A stretch of 64,000 bases of DNA, from the NCBI RefSeq assembly GCF_902713425.1, contig NC_081247.1, positions 883,001 to 947,000 of the forward strand, written 5' to 3'. Both the position numbers and the translations under genes were made by a program. Below are positions 1 through 10,985 of this stretch, in pieces. Positions within the stretch are counted from its first letter, which is position 1; every line of letters begins with the position of its first letter. The notes under the pieces are model-generated. The model was not told the DNA's origin. It did no database searches and saw nothing but the letters and a program-made list of their open reading frames with translations. Source of the stretch: Acipenser ruthenus (Eukaryota > Chordata > Actinopteri > Acipenseriformes > Acipenseridae).

Positions 1-13
1 ATCACTACAGTAG

Positions 14-15
14 TT

Positions 16-78
<63 letters not shown>
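14..78. repeat. (CT)n microsatellite
   Basis: A nearly pure CT dinucleotide run. The Leu-Ser reading frame across it is a repeat artefact. Confidence 0.95.
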
Positions 79-83
<5 letters not shown>

Positions 84-166
84 GGAAGTCTCTTTTAAAA
101 TACATTCTCAGAAATGACTCTGATCACTGTAAACTTAGTACAAAGTCCATATGCTGGGTGAACCTG

Positions 167-169
<3 letters not shown>

Positions 170-210
<41 letters not shown>

Positions 211-255
211 TCAGTCAGTCAGTCAGTCAGTCAGTCAGTCAGTCAGTCAGTCAGT
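170..255. repeat. Compound microsatellite (GT)n-(CAGT)n
   Basis: A TG run (about 170-207) passes directly into about a dozen copies of CAGT (208-255). Confidence 0.95.
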
Positions 256-930
256 ATGTATATCCCATCTGGTCACGGCTGTATACATAACTGTACTGTT
301 AGGGTTCCTATTTATTTATCTAATTTATATAATTATAATTTCAAAGTTTTGGCAGGGCATTATCTCGAACTCCATAGAGTTCACAGAAACTGTCATATAA
401 TTTCTAAAGATCTAATACAAAAAAGTCGTGACCGAAGGGGATGTAGCGTCCTTTATGAACAAGCGTCCCAGGGCGCTTTACTAGTATACCCGACTACAGC
501 TCTCAACTGCTTGCTAAGAAAAGTTTCAAATGTTCTAAGCTCTAGAGGTGCTGACTGTCTCAGCAATCCTAATAGAACCTGGAAGTGAGTTTCAGCACTA
601 TATGCTATAACTGTAAGTTCTCAGAATTGTTTCTAAATGAATTGCATCATAGAGTTCCGCTGTACTATAGAAAACGTGTCTTCATCTAATGCATCAGTCT
701 TCTCATCTAGTTTAGTTTCAAGCATGTTGTTAATATGATTCCGGATATAAGTTCAAGTGTCTAAAGTCTAACGAGACCAAACACACATGCATAAGAGACT
801 TTATCTTTGCACTCACTGCATTAATCTGAGGTGTTACTCTTAGAAAAACACAGCATTCCTGCAGCTTTCACAGTCTTTTCCCATGTCAATACTGTGCATT
901 TACTGTAGTTTACCCTGCTTTCTTTATTGA
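256..930. other. No gene recognised
   Basis: Unique-looking AT-rich sequence between the microsatellites and the 40-bp minisatellite. I see no exon, RNA gene or repeat family that I can name. Confidence 0.5.
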
Positions 931-1345
931 TAAGGCTTACCTCTCTGTGCTTTACAATGCTTCCCTATGCTTTACCAGACCTCTCTGTGCTTTGCAATGC
1001 TTCCCTAGGCTTTACCATACCTCTCTGTGCTTTACAATGCTTCCCTATGCTTTACCAGACCTCTCTGTGCTTTACAATGCTTCCCTATGCTTTACCAGAC
1101 CTCTCTGTGCTTTACAATGCTTCCCTATGCTTTACCACACCTCTCTGTGCTTTACAATGCTTCCCTATGCTTTACCAGACCTCTCTGTGCTTTACAATGC
1201 TTCCCTGTGCTTTACCACACCTCTCTGTGCTTTACAATGCTTCCCTATGCTTTACCAGACCTCTCTGTGCTTTACAATGCTTCCCTATGCTTTACCAGAC
1301 CTCTCTGTGCTTTACAATGCTTACCCATGCTTTACAATGCTTTCA
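931..1345. repeat. 40-bp minisatellite, about 10 copies
   Basis: The unit contains ctctgtgctttacaatgctt plus ccctatgctttaccagac and repeats every 40 bp from about 941 to 1340 with a few substitutions. All three forward frames stay open across it, which is a property of the repeat. The right flank (ctatgcttttactatgg... ttataaggg, 1353-1383) resembles a segment at 37368-37408, so the array seems to have grown from the end of a dispersed repeat. Confidence 0.95.
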
Positions 1346-1385
1346 CTGTGCTATGCTTTTACTATGGGAAACTTTTATAAGGGTA

Positions 1386-2174
1386 CATTTAAACATTAAC
1401 TGAATATATTGTTTCAATGAAGGACTTCTGTTTTAATATTTATAACTCTTGTATTTATTAATGACGTTTATTTTCATATTCTTAAGTATCGTTGATTTAT
1501 TCTGTAATAGCTTTTGTATGGTATTGTTTACCTGAGCATTTAGTTAACAACTTTTTAATTAAATTTATCTGCAATACAAATTGTAATTTAAAAAATACAA
1601 TTTAAAGTTCTTGAAATTACCAAGAGACCGTTACTGGTGAATCTCAAAGTGAAGGCTGATTTGTCAGGTTTTAACAAACTTGTTATTTTTGGTTTTTATG
1701 AGTGTTTATCAAAAAAAAATGGGTGAAAATTAGTGAAAATAATTCATTTCAGTTTTTCAGGTAAATATCAGGGGTAATACTCAGGGAAGGTCAGAAAAGC
1801 AGCTGCTTCTATTCTCTGAATGGAAACCGTGTAAAGCAGGTGGAGATAACCTGTATCAGGTGTGTACAAATGGATACGCTGAAACTATTACACGAAAACG
1901 ATATCTTTATTAACATAAATGTACGTACTGAATGCAATCTCATGGGTGTAAATCAGTATTTTCATGTGCTTGAGTTCAGCCATATTTTGGCTGATATACC
2001 GACCTATAGATTTTGTAAAACCTGGGAGTCCTTCAGTTGAAATCTGTAAACTCACAATAAAGAGTGTTTTAAAATCGATACGATGGGTCGCTCATGTATA
2101 GTATAGTGATATAGCACACAGAACATGTGTTTATAGCTTTTGTTGAGGTCAATTTGAATTCCTTTTTGAAATAA
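1386..2174. other. No gene recognised
   Basis: AT-rich sequence with no supported coding or RNA feature. Confidence 0.5.
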
Positions 2175-2437
2175 AGGAGGCTTGGTGGTCCAGTGGTGAA
2201 AGAAAGGAGCTTCTTACCAGAAAGGTCTGGGTTCAAATCCCAGCTCAGCCACTGAGTCACTGGGCTGCGTGACCCTGAGCAAGTCACTTAACCTCCTTGC
2301 ACTCTGTCCTTCAGACGAGATGTAAAACAAACAAGGCCTTATTGGACGTGTCTCTGCAGCAGCAGTTGTGATGCACAGTTCACCCCCAAGTCTCTGTAAG
2401 TCACTTGGGATAAAAGTGGCTATTAAATAATAATAAT
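2175..2437 (+). mobile_element. tRNA-derived SINE (family A, diverged copy)
   Basis: The head has the two internal pol III boxes of a tRNA: A-box-like ggtggtccagtggtg and B-box-like gggttcaaatccc. It is followed by the family body (gaccctgagcaagtcactta) and a tail ending in gtaagtcacttgggataaaa and an AAT run. The same family recurs at 24000-24176, 24378-24621 and 26205-26449. This copy is the most diverged of the four, so it is probably the oldest. Confidence 0.85.
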
Positions 2438-2734
2438 CAATTCTCATTCTAAACTCAGTCCTTTTGAACTGGCAGTTAAAGGGTTTGGTTGCATTACAAA
2501 CGAAAGGATAGATTCTCAAAGATATTTACCCCACAATGTCATCAGCGTGATGTTTTCAGATAGTAAAACCACACCCCTGATTAAAGTTAGATGAGAGACA
2601 AACAACCCGGAGCGTGTGTGCAGTGCAAAGAGGTGTCCTATAGTTCTAGAATTTACAACAATATTGTTCTTTCTGACAACAATAATGTTAGTAGCAATTT
2701 GGGTAGATAGATGTGAAGTTATGGATGGTGTGTC

Positions 2735-5700
2735 TGTTTGCTATCTGTATGCCTGTGTCTGTGTGTCTGTCTGTGACTGTACAGTATGTCTCTCTCTCTG
2801 TACTCTGTCTGTGTGTCTGTCTGTGAATGTACAGTATGTGTCTCTCTCTCTGTACTCTGTCTGTGTGTCTGTCTGTGAATATACAGTATGTGTCTCTGCC
2901 TGTGTCTGTCTGTCTGTCTGTGACTGTACAGTATGTGTATCTGCCTGTGTCTGTGTGTCTGTCTGTGACTGTACAGTATGTGTATCTGCCTGTGTCTGTG
3001 TGTCTGTCTGTGAATGTACAGTATGTCTCTCTCTCTGTACTCTGTCTGTGTGTCTGTCTGTGAATGTACAGTATGTGTCTCTCTCTCTGTACTCTGTCTG
3101 TGTGTCTGTCTGTGAATATACAGTATGTGTCTCTGCCTGTGTCTGTCTGTCTGTCTGTGACTGTACAGTATGTGTATCTGCCTGTGTCTGTGTGTCTGTC
3201 TGTGACTGTACAGTATGTGTATCTGCCTGTGTCTGTGTGTCTGTCTGTGAATGTACAGTATGTCTCTCTCTCTGTACTCTGTCTGTGTGTCTGTCTGTGA
3301 ATGTACAGTATGTGTCTCTCTCTCTGTACTCTGTCTGTGTGTCTGTCTGTGAATATACAGTATGTGTCTCTGCCTGTGTCTGTCTGTCTGTCTGTGACTG
3401 TACAGTATGTGTATCTGCCTGTGTCTGTGTGTCTGTCTGTGACTGTACAGTATGTGTATCTGCCTGTGTCTGTGTGTCTGTCTGTGAATGTACAGTATGT
3501 CTCTCTCTCTGTACTCTGTCTGTGTGTCTGTCTGTGAATGTACAGTATGTGTCTCTGCCTGTGTGTGTGTCTGTCTGTGAATGTACAGTATGTGTGTCTC
3601 TCTCTGTACTCTGTCTGTGTGTCTGTCTGTGAATGTACAGTATGTGTATCTGTACTCTGTCTGTGTGTCTGTCTGTGAATGTACAGTATGTGTCTCTCTC
3701 TCTGTACTCTGTCTGTGTGTCTGTCTGTGAATGTACAGTATGTGTCTCTGCCTGTGTGTGTGTCTGTCTGTGAATGTACAGTATGTGTGTCTCTCTCTGT
3801 ACTCTGTCTGTGTGTCTGTCTGTGAATGTACAGTATGTGTATCTGTACTCTGTCTGTGTGTCTGTCTGTGAATGTACAGTATCCGTCTCTCTCTCTGTAC
3901 TCTGTTTGTGTGTCTGTCTGTGAATGCACAGTATGTGTATCTGTACTCTGTCTGTGTGTCTGTCTGTGAATGTACAGTATGTGTCTCTCTCTCTGTACTC
4001 TGTCTGTGTGTCTGTCTGTGAATGTACAGTATGTCTCTCTCTCTGTACTCTGTCTGTGTGTCTGTCTGTGAATGTACAGTATCCGTCTCTCTCTGTACTC
4101 TGTCTGTGTGTCTGTCTGTGAATGTACAGTATGTGTCTCTCTCTCTGTACTCTGTCTGTGTGTCTGTCTGTGAATGTACAGTATCCGTCTCTCTCTCTGT
4201 ACTCTGTCTGTGTGTCTGTCTGTGAATGTACAGTATGTGTCTCTCTCTCTGTACTCTGTCTGTGTGTCTGTCTGTGAATGTACAGTATGTGTGTCTCTCT
4301 CTGTACTCTGTCTGTGTGTCTGTCTGTGAATGTACAGTATGTGTATCTGTACTCTGTCTGTGTGTCTGTCTGTGAATGTACAGTATCCGTCTCTCTCTCT
4401 GTACTCTGTCTGTGTGTCTGTCTGTGAATGTACAGTATCCGTCTCTCTCTCTGTACTCTGTCTGTGTGTCTGTCTGTGAATGTACGGTATCCGTCTCTCT
4501 CTCTGTACTCTGTCTGTGTGTCTGTCTGTGAATGTACAGTATCCGTCTCTCTCTCTGTACTCTGTCTGTGTGTCTGTCTGTGAATGTACGGTATCCGTCT
4601 CTCTCTGTACTCTGTCTGTGTGTCTGTCTGTGAATGTACAGTATGTGTCTCTCTCTCTGTACTCTGTCTGTGTGTCTGTCTGTGAATGTACAGTATCCGT
4701 CTCTCTCTCTGTACTCTGTCTGTGTGTCTGTCTGTGAATGTACAGTATGTGTCTCTCTCTCTGTACTCTGTCTGTGTGTCTGTCTGTGAATGTACAGTAT
4801 GTGTGTCTCTCTCTGTACTCTGTCTGTGTGTCTGTCTGTGAATGTACAGTATGTGTATCTGTACTCTGTCTGTGTGTCTGTCTGTGAATGTACAGTATCC
4901 GTCTCTCTCTCTGTACTCTGTCTGTGTGTCTGTCTGTGAATGTACAGTATCCGTCTCTCTCTCTGTACTCTGTCTGTGTGTCTGTCTGTGAATGTACGGT
5001 ATCCGTCTCTCTCTCTGTACTCTGTCTGTGTGTCTGTCTGTGAATGTACGGTATCCGTCTCTCTCTCTGTACTCTGTCTGTGTGTCTGTCTGTGAATGTA
5101 CAGTATGTCTCTCTCTCTCTGTACTCTGTCTGTGTGTCTGTCTGTGAATGTACAGTATGTCTCTCTCTCTCTGTACTCTGTCTGTGTGTCTGTCTGTGAA
5201 TGTACAGTATCCGTCTCTCTCTCTGTATTCTGCCTGTGTGTCTGTCTGTGAATGTACAGTATGTGTCTCTCTCTGTACTCTGCCTGTGTGTCTGTCTGTG
5301 AATGTACAATATCCGTCTCTCTCTCTGTACTCTGTCTGTGTGTCTGTCTGTGAATGTACAGTATGTGTATCTGTACTCTGTCTGTGTGTCTGTCTGTGAA
5401 TGTACAGTATGTCTCTCTCTCTGTACTCTGCCTGTGTGTCTGTCTGTGAATGTACAATATCCGTCTCTCTCTCTGTACTCTGTCTGTGTGTCTGTCTGTG
5501 AATGTACAGTATGTGTATCTGTACTCTGTCTGTGTGTCTGTCTGTGAATGTACAATATCCGTCTCTCTCTCTGTACTCTGTCTGTGTGTCTGTCTGTGAA
5601 TGTACAGTATGTGTATCTGTACTCTGTCTGTGTGTCTGTCTGTGAATGTACAGTATGTGTCTCTCTCTCTCTGTACTCTGCCTGTGTGTCTGTCTGTGAA

Positions 5701-8700
5701 TGTACAATATCCGTCTCTCTCTCTGTACTCTGTCTGTGTGTCTGTCTGTGAATGTACAGTATCCGTCTCTCTCTCTCTGTACTCTGTCTGTGTGTCTGTC
5801 TGTGAATGTACAGTATGTGTATCTGTACTCTGTCTGTGTGTCTGTCTGTGAATGTACAGTATCCGTCTCTCTCTCTGTACTCTGTCTGTGTGTCTGTCTG
5901 TGAATGTACAATATCCGTCTCTCTCTCTGTACTCTGTCTGTGTGTCTGTCTGTGAATGTACAGTATCCGTCTCTCTCTCTGTACTCTGTCTGTGTGTCTG
6001 TCTGTGAATGTACAGTATGTGTCTCTCTCTCTGTACTCTGTCTGTGTGTCTGTCTGTGAATGTACAGTATGTGTATCTGTACTCTGTCTGTGTGTCTGTC
6101 TGTGAATGTACAGTATGTGTATCTGTACTCTGTCTGTGTGTCTGTCTGTGAATGTACAGTATCCGTCTCTCTCTCTGTACTCTGTCTGTGTGTCTGTCTG
6201 TGAATGTACAATATCCGTCTCTCTCTCTGTACTCTGTCTGTGTGTCTGTCTGTGAATGTACAGTATCCGTCTCTCTCTCTGTACTCTGTCTGTGTGTCTG
6301 TCTGTGAATGTACAGTATCCGTCTCTCTCTCTGTACTCTGTCTGTGTGTCTGTCTGTGAATGTACAGTATGTGTCTCTCTCTCTGTACTCTGTCTGTGTG
6401 TCTGTCTGTGAATGTACAGTATGTCTCTCTCTCTCTGTACTCTGTCTGTGTGTCTGTCTGTGAATGTACAGTATGTGTCTCTCTCTCTGTACTCTGTCTG
6501 TGTGTCTGTCTGTGAATGTACAGTATCCGTCTCTCTCTCTGTACTCTGCCTGTGTGTCTGTCTGTGAATGTACAGTATGTGTCTCTCTCTCTGTACTGTG
6601 TCTGTGTGTCTGTCTGTGAATGTACAGTATGTGTCTCTCTCTGTACTCTGTCTGTGTGTCTGTCTGTGAATGTACAGTATCCGTCTCTCTCTCTGTAGTC
6701 TGTCTGTGTGTCTGTCTGTGAATGTACAGTATGTGTCTCTCTCTCTGTACTCTGTCTGTGTGTCTGTCTGTGAATGTACAGTATCCGTCTCTCTCTCTGT
6801 ACTCTGTCTGTGTGTCTGTCTGTGAATGTACAGTATGTGTATCTGTACTCTGTCTGTGTGTCTGTCTGTGAATGTACAGTATGTGTCTCTCTCTCTGTAT
6901 TCTGCCTGTGTGTCTGTCTGTGAATGTACAGTATGTGTCTCTCTCTCTGTACTCTGTCTGTGTGTCTGTCTGTGAATGTACAGTATGTGTCTCTCTCTCT
7001 GTACTCTGTCTGTGTGTCTGTCTGTGAATGTACAGTATGTGTATCTGTACTCTGTCTGTGTGTCTGTCTGTGAATGTACAGTATGTGTATCTGTACTCTG
7101 TCTGTGTGTCTGTCTGTGAATGTACAGTATCCGTCTCTCTCTCTGTACTCTGTCTGTGTGTCTGTCTGTGAATGTACAATATCCGTCTCTCTCTCTGTAC
7201 TCTGTCTGTGTGTCTGTCTGTGAATGTACAGTATCCGTCTCTCTCTCTGTACTCTGTCTGTGTGTCTGTCTGTGAATGTACAGTATGTGTATCTGTACTC
7301 TGTCTGTGTGTCTGTCTGTGAATGTACAGTATGTGTATCTGTACTCTGTCTGTGTGTCTGTCTGTGAATGTACAGTATCCGTCTCTCTCTCTGTACTCTG
7401 TCTGTGTGTCTGTCTGTGAATGTACAATATCCGTCTCTCTCTCTGTACTCTGTCTGTGTGTCTGTCTGTGAATGTACAGTATCCGTCTCTCTCTCTGTAC
7501 TCTGTCTGTGTGTCTGTCTGTGAATGTACAGTATGTGTCTCTCTCTGTACTCTGTCTGTGTGTCTGTCTGTGAATGTACAGTATCCGTCTCTCTCTCTGT
7601 ACTCTGTCTGTGTGTCTGTCTGTGAATGTACAGTATCCGTCTCTCTCTCTGTACTCTGTCTGTGTGTCTGTCTGTGAATGTACAGTATGTGTCTCTCTCT
7701 CTGTACTCTGTCTGTGTGTCTGTCTGTGAATGTACAGTATGTCTCTCTCTCTCTGTACTCTGTCTGTGTGTCTGTCTGTGAATGTACAGTATGTGTCTCT
7801 CTCTCTGTACTCTGTCTGTGTGTCTGTCTGTGAATGTACAGTATCCGTCTCTCTCTCTGTACTCTGCCTGTGTGTCTGTCTGTGAATGTACAGTATGTGT
7901 CTCTCTCTCTGTACTGTGTCTGTGTGTCTGTCTGTGAATGTACAGTATGTGTCTCTCTCTGTACTCTGTCTGTGTGTCTGTCTGTGAATGTACAGTATGT
8001 GTATCTGTACTCTGTCTGTGTGTCTGTCTGTGAATGTACAGTATGTGTCTCTCTCTCTGTAGTCTGTCTGTGTGTCTGTCTGTGAATGTACAGTATGTCT
8101 CTCTCTCTGTACTCTGTCTGTGTGTCTGTCTGTGAATGTACAGTATGTGTATCTGTACTCTGTCTGTGTGTCTGTCTGTGAATGTACAGTATGTGTCTCT
8201 CTCTCTGTAGTCTGTCTGTGTGTCTGTCTGTGAATGTACAGTATGTCTCTCTCTCTGTACTCTGTCTGTGTGTCTGTCTGTGAATGTACAGTATCCGTCT
8301 CTCTCTCTGTACTCTGCCTGTGTGTCTGTCTGTGAATGTACAGTATGTGTATCTGTACTCTGTCTGTGTGTCTGTCTGTGAATGTACAGTATGTGTATCT
8401 GTACTCTGTCTGTGTGTCTGTCTGTGAATGTACAGTATCCGTCTCTCTCTCTGTACTCTGCCTGTGTGTCTGTCTGTGAATGTACAGTATGTGTATCTGT
8501 ACTCTGTCTGTGTGTCTGTCTGTGAATGTACAGTATGTGTCTCTCTCTCTGTACTCTGTCTGTGTGTCTGTCTGTGAATGTACAGTATGTGTCTCTCTCT
8601 CTGTACTCTGTCTGTGTGTCTGTCTGTGAATGTACAGTATGTGTCTCTCTCTCTGTACTCTGTCTGTGTGTCTGTCTGTGAATGTACAGTATGTGTCTCT

Positions 8701-9015
8701 CTCTGTACTCTGTCTGTGTGTCTGTCTGTGAATGTACAGTATCCGTCTCTCTCTCTGTACTCTGTCTGTGTGTCTGTCTGTGAATGTACAGTATGTCTCT
8801 CTCTCTGTACTCTGTCTGTGTGTCTGTCTGTGAATGTACAGTATGTGTCTCTCTCTCTGTACTCTGTCTGTGTGTCTGTCTGTGAATGTACAGTATGTGT
8901 CTCTCTCTGTACTCTGTCTGTGTGTCTGTCTGTGAATGTACAGTATCCGTCTCTCTCTCTGTACTCTGCCTGTGTGTCTGTCTGTGAATGTACAGTATGT
9001 CTCTCTCTTTACTCT
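2735..9015. repeat. 6.3-kb minisatellite, ~51-bp unit, about 120 copies
   Basis: The unit combines ctgtactctgtctgtgtgtc, tgtctgtgaatgtacagtat and a short variable CT/GTGT block. Units differ mainly in the block after 'acagtat' (gtgtctctctctct, ccgtctctctct, gtgtatctgtac, gtctctctct). No stop codon occurs in several frames on the reverse strand, giving spurious open frames of over 2000 codons. Higher-order copies are visible: exact 237-bp period (2827-3537), about 512 bp (4281 versus 4793) and about 1318 bp (6361 versus 7679). Confidence 0.97.
2827..3537. repeat. Three tandem 237-bp higher-order units inside the minisatellite
   Basis: The blocks 2827-3063, 3064-3300 and 3301-3537 appear identical base for base, including their variant sub-units. 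They are therefore the most recently amplified (or assembly-duplicated) part of the array. Confidence 0.85.
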
Positions 9016-9119
9016 CCCTGTGGGTAACACATCTATCAGTGGAAAACAATCTTCAGTCACGGAGTTCCTGTTGATAACACAGGGCTATACCAACTCGACC
9101 GCGAGGGGTTCCTATACTA

Positions 9120-9358
9120 CTTTTGATACTTTGATAATACGTTTAAGCCACAAAGACGAGGCAATGTTAACATTGAAAGTGTTAGCTGTGTTTATGTAAA
9201 ACGTCTACAACATGACAATTCCCCTTGAGGTCCATATTTGATGAACTGCCGAACAGTTTGTATTTTGCAATTGGTGTATTCCTCGTTCCGCAGCCCCTCC
9301 GCTCCCCTGTTCTGAAGGCAGGTCGGTTCAGAGCAGGCACTGAGGCAGAGGAGGTAAG
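9120..9358 (+). promoter_or_regulatory. Candidate promoter and noncoding first exon of the zinc-finger gene
   Basis: A CCAAT-type box in reverse (caattgg, 9268-9274) lies upstream of a GC-richer stretch ending in gaggcagaggag|gtaagagg, a good splice donor after 9353. The block 9229-9353 aligns by eye with the reverse strand at 23157-23132 and 21271-21176, upstream of the piggyBac fusion gene. Both copies have the same ATTGG, TATTCCTCGT and CCGCAGC elements and a GTAAG donor. I infer that this exon splices to the acceptor at 13792. The transcript itself is not proven. Confidence 0.45.
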
Positions 9359-9359
9359 A

Positions 9360-10200
9360 GGTGAGTGAGTTTATATTGAGCTGTAAAAGCTGTTATATTG
9401 TATCACTTTGTTAAAGGGCCGGGGTGTTTTATGTGTGTGTTTGTATTTCCGAAGCGGCGTGGCTGTGCCGAAGCGTTTTTTTTTAATTTTTTTTTTCACA
9501 TCCCCTCAGTTCCAGTCTGCGAGCTTCCGCATTCACACAGAGAGGAATAAAAACAGCCACATTATCTCCTTTAATAAAAGTGTCTCACTCCAAATATACT
9601 CCCTCAAAAAAGAGGAGCACGTGGTAAATGGGATGCAATGTAACTGAGTAAACTAGACAAGAACCCTTTAGAATGCATCACCTATGTGGATGACGTAGTT
9701 GGAATATGGACACATGGAGAAGAATCTGATTTCCAATTTAAAAAGTGCGGACAAACTCCATATTAAAGGAAATCGGTCAAATGCCACTCATTTTTGGCAG
9801 TGGTTTTGTAACTAATAACAAATAAAATGGCAGTCTGTCATGGAATTTAGAATGCAGTGGTGCGGAGTGATTTATTCAGTGTGAAGCGGCTCATTAGTAT
9901 GCAAGCCGTGCTATACGCTATATATACACACGGTCATGTGATGCTGTTTAACCAATCAGAGGTTGTTATTTTTCCAAGCCATGTTATAAGTATATGTATA
10001 TCTATATATCTCTATAGAAGAAGAAAAGTAATTGATAAACTTAAAACTCTTTCAAAATGAAGTCAAACATACCAAGTGTAATTTTTTGATATTTTTACAA
10101 TTCTGCGAAACATAATTTGAAGAGAAGTCAGACTAGTACTGCCCACCTTCATGTGGGTCAAGCATTTCTTTAAAAAGCTTATGCAAATATCTCATTGGCA
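9360..10200. other. No gene recognised
   Basis: Probable first intron of the ZNF gene if 9353 is a real donor. It holds T-rich runs near 9480-9500 and short AT-rich stretches, and nothing else I can identify. Confidence 0.4.
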
Positions 10201-10201
10201 A

Positions 10202-10232
<31 letters not shown>

Positions 10233-10825
10233 TATTTCTTAGCAGACGCCCTTATCCAGGGCGACTTACAATCGTAAGCAAATACATTTCAAGTGTTGCA
10301 ATACAAGTAATACAATAAGAGCAAGAAATACAATAATTTTTGTTCAAGCAAGTACAAGTGTGACAAAATACAATTCAATAATACAGCAGATAACAGTGTC
10401 AGTGATAGTTACATCAAGATATGATTAAATATAAAATACTACAGATTAAACACTTGGCAGATTACAGTACTCTGAAGTACAGGATTAAATGCAGTAAAAT
10501 AGGGGGCAGATAAGAGCAAATAAAACGCATTTAAGGAAGGGTGATAAGTGTCCAGGGGGAAAAACAGAGGAGTTCTACAGGTGCTGTCTGAAGAGGTGAG
10601 TCTTAAGGAGGCGCCGGAATGTGGTCAGGGACTGGGCAGTCCTGACATCTGTAGGAAGGTCATTCCACCACTGCGGAGCAAGGGTGGAGAAGGAGCGGGC
10701 TCTGGAGGCAGGGGAGCGTAGAGGAGGCAGAGCCAGTCTTCTAGTGCAGGCGGAGCGGAGAGGTCGAGTGGGGGTGTAGGGAGAGATGAGGGTCTGGAGG
10801 TAGCTGGGTGCAGTCTGGTCCAGTC
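10202..10825 (-). mobile_element. L2-type LINE, 3' end
   Basis: On the minus strand the segment from about 10810 down to the stop at 10577-10575 encodes the C-terminus of an L2-type ORF2, with motifs ARSFSTLAPQWWNDLPTD and SLTTFRRLLKTHLFRQHL. A 3' UTR of about 370 bp follows, ending in attgtaagtcgccctggata, agggcgtctgctaagaaata and an (AAT)n tail. The same 3' end is carried by SINE family B (38047, 45468, 58371), which points to this LINE family as the source of SINE mobilisation. The copy is 5'-truncated. Confidence 0.85.
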
Positions 10826-10831
10826 ACCATT

Positions 10832-10985
10832 TCATGAAACATCACCTGAGTAAACCCAGACTCTCCATCCTCGCTGTTCCGCTTTAGCGGCTAGCTGAGC
10901 ATACCGCAGTTTCTTCCTCTCATACGCCTCATCTACAGCATCCTCCCATGGCACTGTTAACTCTACCAGGTGAACAAGGCTGTGC
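10832..10985 (-). mobile_element. Fragment of a retroelement reading frame, family not assigned
   Basis: The minus strand encodes a piece with the motif ELTVPWEDAVDEAYERKK followed by a LRYAQLAAKAEQRGW-like stretch. I recall this motif from the C-terminal part of retroelement polyproteins common in fish, but cannot name the clade. Its upstream part is replaced by the adjoining minisatellite. It is a short relic, not a host gene. Confidence 0.5.

Noticed and set aside
2735-9015. CRISPR array
   Set aside because: Units are head-to-tail without unique spacers, and the organism is a vertebrate.
2688-9060. Reverse-strand open frames of 1579-2113 codons rich in Thr, Gln, Asp, Arg and His
   Set aside because: All three frames stay open because the ~51-bp minisatellite unit lacks reverse-strand stops. 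No splice, start or domain signal.
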